Assembly: GCA_903994455.1 (NCBI GenBank)
Contig: CAJEXI010000003.1
Coordinates: 62,001 to 126,000, forward strand
Direction: 5' to 3'
Source of the DNA: an uncultured Chlorobiaceae bacterium
GTDB lineage: Bacteria > Bacteroidota > Chlorobiia > Chlorobiales > Chlorobiaceae
Length of the DNA: 64,000 nt
Part shown: positions 36,049 through 45,262 of the stretch, piece by piece
How the letters are laid out: every line of letters begins with the position of its first letter
Position numbering within the stretch: the stretch's first letter is position 1
The notes under the pieces: generated by a model
Databases searched by the model: none
Told to the model about the DNA's origin: nothing
What the model saw: only the letters and a program-made list of their open reading frames with translations
Program-made: the position numbers and the translations under genes

Positions 36049-38925
36049 ATGGAAAATAAAAAGCACTACACCGGACTCTCCAGTGAAGAAGTTATTGCGA
36101 ATCGACTAAAATATGGTGAAAATCTTTTAACTCCACCGAAAAGGGAGTCACTATGGAAATTATTTTCTGAAAAATTCGAAGACCCGATTATTCGAATTTT
36201 GCTTATAGCAGCGTTTCTTTCATTGGGCATTTCTTTTGTTCATATGGAATTTGCTGAAACCATAGGGATTTTTTGTGCTATTATTCTTGCAACTGGCATA
36301 GCGTTCTGGTTTGAAATTGATGCTAATAAAAAGTTTGATGTTTTAAATCAAGTAAATGATGATACTCTTTATAAAGTTATCAGAAATGACAATATATTTG
36401 AAATTTCAAAAAAAGATATCGTTGTTGGAGATATTATCCTTTTAGGGACTGGAGAGGAAGTTCCTGCAGATGGAATGCTTTTAGAGGCTGTATCATTGCA
36501 GATAGACGAATCTTGTTTAACTGGTGAACCAGTTATTGACAAGACGATTAACCCACTCCATTTCCATTCGGAATCGACTTACCCGTCAAATTATTGTATG
36601 AGGGGCACAAAAATAATTGATGGTCATGGAATTATTGAGGTTAAAGCAGTCGGTGATGTTACGGAGTTTGGTAAAGTAGCAGCCAAAGCCACAGAGATGA
36701 GCGGAGAGGAGACACCTCTCAATAAGCAATTAGATAAGCTTGCAAAGTTTATTGGTATTGTAGGTTTTATTCTTGCAGGGTTAACTTTCTTTGCTCTCTT
36801 TATAAAAGATATGTTTTTTGGTGATGCGCAATATACCATAGGTCAATTATATTTTATTGGTATTGTCATCTTGTCAGCATCCATCATTTTAACAAAAGTT
36901 TGGTTGCCAATTTTCTATGATATATTTGAGTTATTTGGCAAAGAGAAAGAACTTCCCGAAAGCGTAGAAAAAGGTAGTTGGTTAAGATGGTTAGTTTATG
37001 GCATATTTTCATTCCTGTTGTTCTCTGGTCTTGGTTATTTGTTTGGCATTAACCTCTTAAATGCTGATTCATGGGTCAGTATTGATGTTGCTGGTCGTAT
37101 TCTACAGTATTTTATGGTTGCAGTAACGTTAATTGTTGTCGCTGTTCCTGAAGGCTTGCCAATGAGCGTTACCCTGAGTCTTGCGCTTAGCATGCGTCGT
37201 ATGTTGCAAAATAATAATTTAGTAAGAAAAATGCATGCCTGTGAAACAATGGGTGCAACGACAATTATTTGTACCGATAAAACAGGGACGCTGACACAAA
37301 ACCAAATGCAAGTCCATAAAACAGAATTTTTAGCATTACATGGTGAGGTATTAGTAAATGATGAAATTAGCAATATCATTAAAGAAAGTATATCTGTTAA
37401 TTCAACAGCATTTCTGGATTATTCTGAGCTACCAAAAATTAAAACGCTTGGTAATCCAACAGAAGCCGCGCTTTTACTTTGGTTGCATAATCAAAATGTC
37501 AATTATTTGTCTATCAGAGAAAGCGTTGAAATTATTGAACAACTTACTTTTTCGACAGAAAGAAAGTTTATGGCAACATTGATTTTTTCTCCTTTACTCA
37601 ATAAAAAAGTACTCTATATCAAGGGTGCCCCTGAAATCATCCTTTCCAAATGTAACCAGGTCTTGTCTGACGATGGCTTAAAACCTGTTTCAGAATTTCT
37701 TTCAATAATTGATAATTCACTAACGAATTATCAAAATCAGGCAATGCGAACATTGGGTTTTGCTTATGAGTTTGTTGAAGATAATAATGAAAGATTTGAA
37801 TCGGGAGAATTGATAAATACTAACTTGACCTTTATTGGAATTGCAGCAATATCGGATCCAGTTCGTCTTGATGTTCCCGCAGCCGTTAAAAAATGTATGA
37901 ACGCCGGTATAGAAGTTAAAATTGTCACTGGTGATACCCCTGGTACTGCAAGAGAAATCGGTCGTCAAATTGGTATCTGGAATGAAAAAGATAATTTGGA
38001 TAACATTATTACAGGTATTGAATTTGAGAAATTATCGGATGAGGTTGCTTTAAAAAGAGTGCAACAGATAAAAATTATGTGCAGGGCAAGACCAACTGAT
38101 AAACAGCGCCTTGTTCAATTATTGCAAAAAACCGGTGCAATTGTTGCAGTGACAGGTGATGGCACCAATGATGCTCCTGCTTTAAATTATGCACATGTTG
38201 GATTGTCCATGGGGTCGGGTACTTCCGTTGCAAAAGAAGCCAGTGATATAACTTTATTGGACGACTCCTTTAGTAGTATTACAACTGCTGTAATGTGGGG
38301 TAGATCATTATATCTAAACATACAACGATTTATTCTGTTTCAACTGACCATAAATGTCGCAGCACTGATTATTGTTTTCCTGGGTTCAATATTCGGGAAA
38401 CAACTTCCATTAACTGTTACTCAAATGCTTTGGGTAAATCTTATCATGGATACCTTTGCTGCAGGAGCACTTGCATCATTGCCGCCAAATTTAAGTGTCA
38501 TGCAAAACAAGCCAAGAAATAATAATGATTTCATTATTACCCCTCAAATGAAAATTAATATATTATTTGTCGGGTTATCGTTTGTCGTCATATTATTGGG
38601 CATGTTATTTTACTTTTCTGAAAATGGCTCAATCAGCACTTATAACTTGTCGCGTTTCTTTACTGTTTTTGTAATGCTACAATTTTGGAATTTATTTAAT
38701 GCAAAAGCTTTTGCAACAGGTAAATCAGCATTTCACGGATTAAGTAAAAGTATGGGATTTTTGATTGTTGCCGTTTTGATTTTAGTTGGACAGTATTTAA
38801 TAGTCTCTTATGGTGGAGAAGTATTTAGAACAGTCCCTCTATCTCCAAAAGACTGGGTCATAATTATTGGTTCGACATCATTTGTTTTGTGGATCGGAGA
38901 GTTCCTGAGAGCAGTCAGGCGGTAG
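36049..38925 (+). CDS. Calcium-transporting P-type ATPase, PMCA type
   Basis: 958 residues. The phosphorylation motif is CTDKTGTLTQNQ, the hinge is VTGDGTNDAPAL, and VAVPEGLPMSVTLSLALS is the type IIB (PMCA-like) membrane signature; LTGEP lies in the actuator domain. The N terminus (TGLSSEEVIANRLKYGENLL) is the cation-ATPase N domain. The protein has about 10 membrane helices, with an extra hydrophobic loop region near residues 270-345. It is AT-rich like the Ter genes and directly downstream, separated by 192 AT-rich bases that probably hold its promoter. TerD proteins bind calcium, so a shared calcium role is plausible. Confidence 0.9.
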   Translation: MENKKHYTGLSSEEVIANRLKYGENLLTPPKRESLWKLFSEKFEDPIIRILLIAAFLSLGISFVHMEFAETIGIFCAIILATGIAFWFEIDANKKFDVLNQVNDDTLYKVIRNDNIFEISKKDIVVGDIILLGTGEEVPADGMLLEAVSLQIDESCLTGEPVIDKTINPLHFHSESTYPSNYCMRGTKIIDGHGIIEVKAVGDVTEFGKVAAKATEMSGEETPLNKQLDKLAKFIGIVGFILAGLTFFALFIKDMFFGDAQYTIGQLYFIGIVILSASIILTKVWLPIFYDIFELFGKEKELPESVEKGSWLRWLVYGIFSFLLFSGLGYLFGINLLNADSWVSIDVAGRILQYFMVAVTLIVVAVPEGLPMSVTLSLALSMRRMLQNNNLVRKMHACETMGATTIICTDKTGTLTQNQMQVHKTEFLALHGEVLVNDEISNIIKESISVNSTAFLDYSELPKIKTLGNPTEAALLLWLHNQNVNYLSIRESVEIIEQLTFSTERKFMATLIFSPLLNKKVLYIKGAPEIILSKCNQVLSDDGLKPVSEFLSIIDNSLTNYQNQAMRTLGFAYEFVEDNNERFESGELINTNLTFIGIAAISDPVRLDVPAAVKKCMNAGIEVKIVTGDTPGTAREIGRQIGIWNEKDNLDNIITGIEFEKLSDEVALKRVQQIKIMCRARPTDKQRLVQLLQKTGAIVAVTGDGTNDAPALNYAHVGLSMGSGTSVAKEASDITLLDDSFSSITTAVMWGRSLYLNIQRFILFQLTINVAALIIVFLGSIFGKQLPLTVTQMLWVNLIMDTFAAGALASLPPNLSVMQNKPRNNNDFIITPQMKINILFVGLSFVVILLGMLFYFSENGSISTYNLSRFFTVFVMLQFWNLFNAKAFATGKSAFHGLSKSMGFLIVAVLILVGQYLIVSYGGEVFRTVPLSPKDWVIIIGSTSFVLWIGEFLRAVRR

Positions 38926-38946
38926 GATATATCGACAATGAGAGCA

Positions 38947-39018
38947 ACCACAACCGTTGGGCGTTATCCACAAAGCGCCACAACGGAGGGGTTGTATTCT
39001 ATGGCTATAAACCACTGA
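38947..39018 (+). pseudogene. Relic of an FGE-like domain from a DGR target gene
   Basis: The frame from 38947 reads TTVGRYPQSATTEGLYSMAI and then stops. It is clearly homologous to the T-T-P-V-G-R-Y-P-E-G-A-T-P-E-G-L-Y-D-M-A-G-N segment of the five NACHT/FGE targets (for example 55066-55130). It lies 21 bases after the ATPase stop and no longer codes for a domain, so it marks a further, lost target copy at the left edge of the DGR region. Confidence 0.7.
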
Positions 39019-39062
39019 CTCCTCGCTGCCCTTGCTCATTTTCCGGCGGTGGCGCAGTTCTG
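39019..39062 (+). pseudogene. Relic of the 5' end of a DUF4143-type ATPase gene
   Basis: About 38 bases are nearly identical to the beginning of the intact ATPase gene at 45473 (around 45502-45540). The fragment is fused directly to the FGE relic before it. It encodes nothing complete. Confidence 0.55.
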
Positions 39063-39146
39063 CCTGTAAAGTAAGATTCTTGATTCAACAAGTGAGTGGT
39101 ATACCCTAAAATTCAGGTAAATTGACGGATACAAAAGTGCAAGTAG

Positions 39147-42100
39147 ATGCCGAAAAGAGAACTGCCGCCTTCCATGCTACCAAACACCAACAACGCCACC
39201 TCTGAATTCCCGCCCGATGAGCTTCTGATTTTCATCGGGCACAGCGATGATGCTTCTGCGGAAGCAAATGCCATTCTTGAGCTGCAATCGGAGATCGAGA
39301 AGGATTTTCGACTGCTGCTGAAATCCAATCGTCATTGTTCAGTTTTCAAGCGTATCAGGCTGTGGGAGTGGACGCTTGATGCACTGGCATTGCCCGGCGG
39401 CCAGGAGAGGGCAGTTAGCCCCGCGCTTGACCGTGCACAGATCGCCATTTTTGTTTTCAGGGAGCGTGTTGGAGAGGTTACCTGGCAAGAGCTTGAGAAG
39501 GCCAGAAAGGGGAGCGCATCGTCGCAGCCCCATGTATTTGCCGTTTTTCCCGACGCAGCTCCAACTCAAGCCAGGAATCAAACTCCACAGGCAAAACGTC
39601 AAGCCGCACAGGATTGGTTAACTTTGCTCGACTATCAGGATGCTCTCACGGTCGACTGGACAAACCCTGATTCGCGCTCAGTAACCCCGACACCAACCTA
39701 TCAGGATACAGAAGAGCTTAAGGCTATTATCCGTGACAAGGTGCGGATTGCCATTGCCGACATTCTTTCGGTCGATATCACCCGCCCGACTGACGGGATG
39801 GCCAGTAATGCAGAGGAGTTGCGCCGTTATCAGGGAGCGCTCAAAACCGAACTTGGCACCATCAGCCTGCTGGGTACTCATGCGCTTGAGAATATACCGG
39901 TAACGCTGACCGATACGTTTGTCTCCCTGCGTATTTCCGATACCTGGCGCACCGATATGCGGTGGAACCCGAAACACTCTTCTGAATCACAACAGCAAGA
40001 GCGTATTCGTAACCCTGAAGAGGTGGTCAGCCTTGTCTTTGAAATCTGTTCTCTCTTGCTGGTTATTGGCGATCCCGGTTCCGGTAAAACAACCCTGCTC
40101 AAACACTACGCCCTTGCATGTCTCGAAAATGAGCACTACACCACCCTTGGGTTCAAGGAGCCCGTGCTGGTTTTTTATCTCCCCTTGCGTGAGCTGGTCA
40201 AAAAAGGAGCTGATTATGATTCACTTCCTGCCAACCTTTTCGCGTGGAGTGAAAAGCATTCCCTTGGCATAGCGGAGAAGCTCTTCTTTGACTGGCAGCA
40301 TAACCGTCAAACCCTTCTTCTGCTTGATGGCCTTGACGAAATCAGCGATCCGCAGCAGCGCATCAAGGCTTGCGACTGGATTGACCGTATCGTCACCGGT
40401 TTTGAAAAAGCCAAAGTTGTTGTCACCACGCGTTATACCGGCTACCGGAAAGGTGACGGGATTGAACTTCGCTCCCGGCATGTGCGTGCTGATATCATGG
40501 ACTTTTCGCCGGATCAGCAAAAAGAGTTTCTGGAGAAGTGGTTTCGCTCGGTGTTGTGCCGTGAGCTGCGTCCCGGGAGTAAAAGTCTGCAAGAGTGGAG
40601 AGAGGAGCAGGCAAAAAAGGCAGGGGAGAAGGCCGCCACCATTATTGCGTTTTTAGAGCGGGAAGAGAACCAGAGTTTGCGCATGTTGGCCGCAGTTCCC
40701 ATGCTGTTGCAGATTATGGCGATACTCTGGAAAGATCGCCACTACCTGCCCAAAACCCGTTCTGAGCTGTACCATGCCGCCGTGAACTATATCCTTGACT
40801 ATCGCGACCGCCAAAAAGAGATCTCTCCCCTGCTGAGTGCTGAAGATGCCCGGCGAGTTCTGACCCCGGTGTCGCTCTGGATGCAGGAGGATCTCGAAAA
40901 GGACGAGGCTGATAAAGCGTTGATGCAGGCCGAGATGCAGAAGCACCTGAAAACGCTTCACCAGCCCCCTTCAGTCGAGAAGTTCTGTGAGAATCTGATT
41001 GACCGTGCCGGGCTGCTGGTAGCCTATGGTGACAAGGAGTATCGTTTCCGCCATAAATCATTCCGGGAGTACATGGCAGGCTTGCAGCTTGAGAAAAAAA
41101 TGCACAGCAGCACTGGCCACCTCGACAAGTTGGTGAACAATTTCGGGAAAGACTGGTGGGAAGAGCCACTCCGTTTCTATATCGCCGAGGTTGATGCCGA
41201 TGCCTTTGATGCCTTTATGGGGAAGCTGTTCGATGCAGAGGTCAGCGCCACGTTGAACCAGAAGCAGCAGGATTTACTGGTCACGCTCATCAATGAGGCG
41301 CGGCAGACAACAACGGAGGCCTTGCAGAAGAGATTGCTTGATTCGGCGACAACAACAAACCGGCAGCGCTACATCATGCAATGCCTGAAAGCTATCGGCA
41401 CTGCGGAGGCCTTTGAGACGGTGCAGAAGTTTCTTGATGCTCCCTTTGAGAAAAAAGCAGAAGCGCTGGATGTTGCCTGTGAAATGGCGAACGTTACAGT
41501 GCAGGCAGGTGGAGCAGGCAACCGTGAGCGTTGTGAAGCAAATGCCTCTATAATAATGGACAAGCTTGGTGCTCACTATATTCTGATCAAGGGGGGGATA
41601 TTCACCTTTTCCATGACGAAGAAGCCGGAAACAGTGGAGGATATCTACGTTGCAAAATACACCGTGACGAACAAGCACTACCGTCAGTTTATCAACTATC
41701 TGGATTCAAAAGAGGCCGGTTATGCCGCCATACTGCCTGTTGAAAGCTACACAAAAAGCCTGTTTTCCCTGGCTGAAAGCATCAAGGGCTTCAGTGACTC
41801 TATAAAGGGCGAGAAATCGCTGGCAACACGATTTTGTTCTCCTTATGATGATGACAAACAGTTCAATAAGGATGATCAGCCGGTGCTTCGTCCAAGCTGG
41901 TATGCAGCCCGGGCATATTGCCTGTGGCTCTCATTGCTGGAGAGTGATGGCAGGCTTCCCGAACTCTATCGCCTGCCAACTGAAAAAGAGTGGGAGTATG
42001 CGGCAGGTGGAAAAGAGAGCAGAAAGTACCCTTGGGGCGATAAAGAGCCCTCGCCTACACTTGCCAATTATAACAACAATGAAGGAGCCACAACACCGAC

Positions 42101-42353
42101 AGGTCGTTATCCTGAAGGGGCTACACCTGAAGGGTTGCATGATATGGCGGGTAATGTGTGGGAGTGGACGGAGGATTTATATCAAAAAGGTATAAGCTGG
42201 CGTGCAATGCGAGGAGGTGCGTATTATAGTGATAATGCTGATGCTCTGCGCTGCTCCTCCCGGAACTACTACAATCCGAGGCTCTACTACCTCAATGTTG
42301 GTTTTCGAGTGATTCGTTCCAGTCTTTTTCTTCCTGAAAATCTGATCCCCTGA
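39147..42353 (+). CDS. DGR target 1: TIR/DUF4062-like - NACHT NTPase - FGE-like variable protein
   Basis: 1068 residues. Residues 25-165 (LLIFIGHSDDASAEA ... IAIFVFRERVGEVTWQELE) look like a DUF4062/TIR-superfamily nucleotide-binding-fold module. A shared block TLTDTFVSLRISDTW precedes the NACHT NTPase: Walker A GDPGSGKTTLLKHY near residue 307, Walker B LLLLDGLDEIS near 390, and TTRYTGYRK as sensor. A helical region with FRHKSFREYMAG follows. From about residue 810 comes a formylglycine-generating-enzyme-like, C-type-lectin-fold domain (KYTVTNKHYRQF, RLPTEKEWEYAAGG, MAGNVWEWTED, RGGAYYS). Variable residues are 1040-1043 and 1046-1050. It is likely an NLR-like cytosolic sensor with a hypervariable binding face. 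Confidence 0.85.
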   Translation: MPKRELPPSMLPNTNNATSEFPPDELLIFIGHSDDASAEANAILELQSEIEKDFRLLLKSNRHCSVFKRIRLWEWTLDALALPGGQERAVSPALDRAQIAIFVFRERVGEVTWQELEKARKGSASSQPHVFAVFPDAAPTQARNQTPQAKRQAAQDWLTLLDYQDALTVDWTNPDSRSVTPTPTYQDTEELKAIIRDKVRIAIADILSVDITRPTDGMASNAEELRRYQGALKTELGTISLLGTHALENIPVTLTDTFVSLRISDTWRTDMRWNPKHSSESQQQERIRNPEEVVSLVFEICSLLLVIGDPGSGKTTLLKHYALACLENEHYTTLGFKEPVLVFYLPLRELVKKGADYDSLPANLFAWSEKHSLGIAEKLFFDWQHNRQTLLLLDGLDEISDPQQRIKACDWIDRIVTGFEKAKVVVTTRYTGYRKGDGIELRSRHVRADIMDFSPDQQKEFLEKWFRSVLCRELRPGSKSLQEWREEQAKKAGEKAATIIAFLEREENQSLRMLAAVPMLLQIMAILWKDRHYLPKTRSELYHAAVNYILDYRDRQKEISPLLSAEDARRVLTPVSLWMQEDLEKDEADKALMQAEMQKHLKTLHQPPSVEKFCENLIDRAGLLVAYGDKEYRFRHKSFREYMAGLQLEKKMHSSTGHLDKLVNNFGKDWWEEPLRFYIAEVDADAFDAFMGKLFDAEVSATLNQKQQDLLVTLINEARQTTTEALQKRLLDSATTTNRQRYIMQCLKAIGTAEAFETVQKFLDAPFEKKAEALDVACEMANVTVQAGGAGNRERCEANASIIMDKLGAHYILIKGGIFTFSMTKKPETVEDIYVAKYTVTNKHYRQFINYLDSKEAGYAAILPVESYTKSLFSLAESIKGFSDSIKGEKSLATRFCSPYDDDKQFNKDDQPVLRPSWYAARAYCLWLSLLESDGRLPELYRLPTEKEWEYAAGGKESRKYPWGDKEPSPTLANYNNNEGATTPTGRYPEGATPEGLHDMAGNVWEWTEDLYQKGISWRAMRGGAYYSDNADALRCSSRNYYNPRLYYLNVGFRVIRSSLFLPENLIP
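42237..42326 (+). repeat. DGR variable repeat VR1
   Basis: 90 bases aligned without gaps to the template at 50460-50549. In the nine AAC/AAT codons (42264-42275 and 42282-42296) it differs from the template at 8 sites, all template adenines. The variable residues read N-Y-Y-N and L-Y-Y-L-N. The flanks (DALRCSSR and VGFRVIRS) are unchanged. Confidence 0.93.
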
Positions 42354-42440
42354 TATCTGGAACTCTGAAAAAAGAAGCTCACTCGACATTGCAGAACCAA
42401 CAGGGGAAGGCTAGAAATTTTTTTTTGCGGGAAGGCCATG
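42327..42440 (+). repeat. Conserved 3' flank after VR1
   Basis: It encodes the invariant ending FLPENLIP and stop, then a non-coding stretch shared with the other targets (GATATCTGGAACTCTG, AAGAAGCTCACTCGAC, GGCTAGAAA and a T run). The same element follows VR2, VR3, VR4 and the pseudogene at 45262. It diverges after about 42440. Confidence 0.8.
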
Positions 42441-42516
42441 CAGGTCAGGCTGATACTCATAATCTGTTGTTCTGTGCCGGTTGTCTTTTCTTCTTCTTGG
42501 CGTTTTCGGAAAAGAT

Positions 42517-42543
42517 GCCGAGCTGGTGCTCGGCGTTCCCAGG
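42517..42543. repeat. Interspersed palindromic repeat
   Basis: A 7-base stem GCCGAGC / GCTCGGC (42517-42523 and 42528-42534) with a TGGT loop, followed by GTTCCCAGG. Related elements occur at 44372-44422 and 59851-59871, all outside genes. It lies between the VR1 flank and hipB, and no gene is seen in 42441-42639. Confidence 0.6.
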
Positions 42544-42639
42544 GGTGTGGTCGGAACGGGCTGTATCTCTTTGCGCTTTTGGCTGCTCTTTTCTATATTC
42601 GGTTATAAAAAGGTGGTAATATAGTTTAAAAGTTTATAT

Positions 42640-42984
42640 ATGACAGTTTATGTCGAAAAGGTGCCGATGCCATTGCCGGTTAAGCGAGCTGTCATGAAGT
42701 TTGGCAGGGATTTGTCGCTGGCTCGTCGCCGTCGCCGCTTTTCGCAGCAGTCGATGGCTGAGAGGATTGGTATTTCGGTTTCAAGCCTGAGACGGCTGGA
42801 AAAAGGTGATCCAACGTTGAGCTGGGGCACTATTGCCCGCGCCATGTATGTGCTTGGCGAGATTGAGAAGCTCAATCAACTGCTCGACACGGCAAACGAT
42901 GATATCGGGCTTGTTCTGATGGATGAGCGGTTGCCCCGGCGTATTCGCTTCCGAAAACATTCACCAGAGTCTGGTGCGCTATGA
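42640..42984 (+). CDS. hipB: HipB-like HTH antitoxin
   Basis: 114 residues with an XRE-type helix-turn-helix: LARRRRRFSQQSMAERIGIS, then SSLRRLEKGDPTLSWGTIARAM. It overlaps hipA by 4 bases (42981-42984), the standard antitoxin-toxin arrangement. It would bind its own promoter and neutralise HipA. The N-terminal MTVYVEKVPMPLPV stretch is short; the C-terminal tail (MDERLPRRIRFRKH) is the likely HipA contact. Confidence 0.87.
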   Translation: MTVYVEKVPMPLPVKRAVMKFGRDLSLARRRRRFSQQSMAERIGISVSSLRRLEKGDPTLSWGTIARAMYVLGEIEKLNQLLDTANDDIGLVLMDERLPRRIRFRKHSPESGAL

Positions 42985-44285
42985 GCCGGGCAATGCAGCG
43001 AGGCGCGACGGTTTGCCTTGGTGAAGGCGGGGTGGTTGTTGGCCAACTTGCCTATTCCCGCAGTGGAGTACGTGAGAACTCTTCGTTTGTTTATAGCCAG
43101 CAGTGGCTTCAGTCGTTGGAACGCTTTTCAATCTCCCCTGACTTGCTGTTGACAGAAACACATCAGTACCATAAGGCAGCTTCCGAAAATGACTCTGTTT
43201 TTCATTTCGCCATTGCCGATACGGCACCAGATGGCTGGGGTTGCCGTGTCATTGCGCGTGATCATGCAAAGCGTCGTGTCAAGCATAAGGCACAGGGGGA
43301 GGAGCCTTTTGCTCCTCTAACGCAATGGGACTATCTGGTCGGTGTGGATGATTTCAGTCGGGTTGGCGCCCTGCGTTTGCGTGATGAAACGGGTAACTAT
43401 CTGCGAACCATTGAGAGTGGCGACAGGGCTACGCCGCCCTTGCTGGAGCTTGGTTCTCTGCTTGGGGCAAGCCATGCCGTTGAGCAGGGGAGGGAGACGG
43501 AAGCCGATCTTCGTTACCTTCGTGGCAGGGGAACCTCACTTGGGGGGCTTCGTCCGAAATGTTCTGTTCTTGATGACGATGGGCAGTTGGCCATCGGGAA
43601 GTTTCCAAGCGTCAAGGATCAGCGCAGTGTGACAAAAGGTGAAGTCTTGGCCTTGCGTCTTGCTGTCGTTGCCGGTATTGATGCCGCCCAGGCTCGTATT
43701 GTCTATGCTGATACCTCTCCAGTGGCTGTCGTGCGTCGTTTTGATCGCACGCTTGAGGGAACTCGTATTCCTTATCTTTCGGCAGCATCGCTTCTTCAGG
43801 CCCGTCGGGATGATGAGCGTGCATACAGCGAGATTGCCGAGCGTATCATCGCCACCTGTGCAGACCCATGGCACGATCTGGCAGAGCTGTGGCGTCGTAT
43901 TGTTTTCAACCTGCTCATTACCAATGTGGATGATCATCTGCACAATCATGGCTTTCTGCATGTCGGTCACGGCCAGTGGCGACTTGCGCCCGCCTTTGAT
44001 CTCAACCCGTTCCCCGACAAGGAGCAGGAACTCAAGACCTGGCTGACGGAGGAGGCTGGTCCGGTATCCTCCATTAAAGAGGTGGTGCAAGTTGCCGGGC
44101 AGTTTTGGCTCGAAAGAGATCAAGCGCTCGAAATACTTCGGCAGGTTTGTAGAGCCGTGGAGAACTGGCGTGTTCTGGCTCTCACCCCGGCAGTTGGCAT
44201 GCAGCCTCATGAGCTGAACGATTTTGCTCCAGCCTTTGAGCATGAACAGATGAAGCTGGCGGCTACTCTTCTCAGGCATGGTTAA
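42981..44285 (+). CDS. hipA: HipA-like serine/threonine kinase toxin
   Basis: 434 residues. The HipA N-terminal domain contains FHFAIADTAPDGWGCRVI; the ATP-binding/kinase part shows GLRPKCSVLDDDGQLAIGKF; the catalytic region is FNLLITNVDDHLHNHGFL followed by the metal motif PAFDLNPFP. HipA kinases phosphorylate targets such as aminoacyl-tRNA synthetases and induce dormancy. It is a complete-looking gene coupled to hipB. It lies between two DGR targets, so it may be a passenger or help stabilise the accessory region. Confidence 0.9.
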   Translation: MSRAMQRGATVCLGEGGVVVGQLAYSRSGVRENSSFVYSQQWLQSLERFSISPDLLLTETHQYHKAASENDSVFHFAIADTAPDGWGCRVIARDHAKRRVKHKAQGEEPFAPLTQWDYLVGVDDFSRVGALRLRDETGNYLRTIESGDRATPPLLELGSLLGASHAVEQGRETEADLRYLRGRGTSLGGLRPKCSVLDDDGQLAIGKFPSVKDQRSVTKGEVLALRLAVVAGIDAAQARIVYADTSPVAVVRRFDRTLEGTRIPYLSAASLLQARRDDERAYSEIAERIIATCADPWHDLAELWRRIVFNLLITNVDDHLHNHGFLHVGHGQWRLAPAFDLNPFPDKEQELKTWLTEEAGPVSSIKEVVQVAGQFWLERDQALEILRQVCRAVENWRVLALTPAVGMQPHELNDFAPAFEHEQMKLAATLLRHG

Positions 44286-44669
44286 GTGGGGAATGAGTAG
44301 AACTCATGAAAAAATTGCAAAATTGCTCCTGATTTGAAAATTATTGTGCTGTAGGATACTGATGGAGTCGACGCCGATACCTGGGAGCGCCGATACCTGG
44401 GAGCGCCGAGCTCCAGCTCGGCAGAAAACGAGGATAATGTGCTGAACCGATCGCCAGCAAAGCCTGAACTCACACAGCAAAGCCTCTCATGCTGCGCTGT
44501 TCCTCTGGCGTATGGGGAAATTTTTTTACGGTGTTGCTGGTTGTTTTGTACCGGTGTTGGATGGGGTGCAGCGATGATGGTGTTGTGGGTTGAATTATAC
44601 CGTAATCATTGTATAATTATGTATAAATAGGTATAGTCGAATATAATTTCCAATAAATCAGGATTATCG
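44286..44669. other. Intergenic region with repeats
   Basis: 384 bases with no gene. It contains tandem copies of CGCCGATACCTGGGAG (44372-44387, 44388-44403), a palindrome (44405-44422), and a TATAAT-containing segment around 44605-44625 that is very similar to the sequence upstream of DGR target 2 (46652-46683). The shared segment suggests that the pseudogene downstream was once expressed from a target-type promoter. Confidence 0.5.
44372..44422. repeat. Tandem direct repeat plus palindrome
   Basis: Two adjacent 16-base copies (CGCCGATACCTGGGAG) are followed by an 8-base perfect stem GCCGAGCT / AGCTCGGC with a CC loop. The element belongs with those at 42517 and 59851. Confidence 0.7.
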
Positions 44670-44930
44670 ATGGATGCTATCAGAAATCCCTTCTCTCCCG
44701 GCGCTGGCTCTCCTCCTCCAGAACTGGCGGGACGTGATGCCATTCTGGAGCTTGCCAATGTGCTTTTCGGACGGGTGCGCCTAAAACGCTCCGAAAAGAG
44801 CATGATGATGACAGGGTTGCGCGGTGTGGGCAAAACGGTTCTGCTCTATGATCCTTCACCACACCCTTTGTTGTGTGTAGAGGAGCCTGAAAATCAGCTC
44901 TATCCACGATTGCTGCATGAGCTGGCAGAG
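44670..44930 (+). pseudogene. Broken AAA ATPase, two fused fragments
   Basis: The reading frame starts MDAIRNPFSPGAGSPPPELA and runs to MMMTGLRGVGKTVLLYD, an AAA_16-type N terminus with an intact Walker A. It then jumps to HPLLCVEEPENQLYPRLLHE, which belongs to a different AAA/OLD-type ATPase C-terminal region (Walker B-like EEPENQ). The rest of both genes is missing. It ends by running into the target-gene relic at 44931. Confidence 0.7.
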
Positions 44931-45262
44931 GCTTTTCGATTCGCCGGTGACCGAAGAGTTGACTCAAAAGCAGCAGGATTTGCTGATTGCTCTCGTAGAA
45001 GAGGCACCACAGCGAAAGATTGATGCCCTGCGAGATGTACGTTCCAAAATTCACCGTGACCAACCAGCTACTCCAGGCGCTTAATCAGTTATCTGGATGT
45101 TCAAGAGCCCGAATTTGCAGAGAGGATTCCTCTCAAAACATACAGTGAGCGCTTGCGTAAAATGGCATCGGGCATCAAGGGATTCAGTGACTATCTAATT
45201 TTGAAGTGGGTCTTCGAGTGATTCGTTCCAGTCTTTTTCTTCCTGAAAATCTGATCCCCTGA
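44931..45262 (+). pseudogene. Relic of a NACHT/FGE target gene, variable core lost
   Basis: The sequence matches target 2 in pieces and in two frames: a segment like TEELTQKQQDLLIALVEEA (compare 48867-48920), one like MYVAKFTVTNQL, one like the linker ending KGIKGFSDYL, and the final VGLRVIRSSLFLPENLIP with stop at 45262. The FGE core and the variable repeat between them are deleted. The 3' flank (to about 45365) is almost identical to those of the intact targets. Confidence 0.8.
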
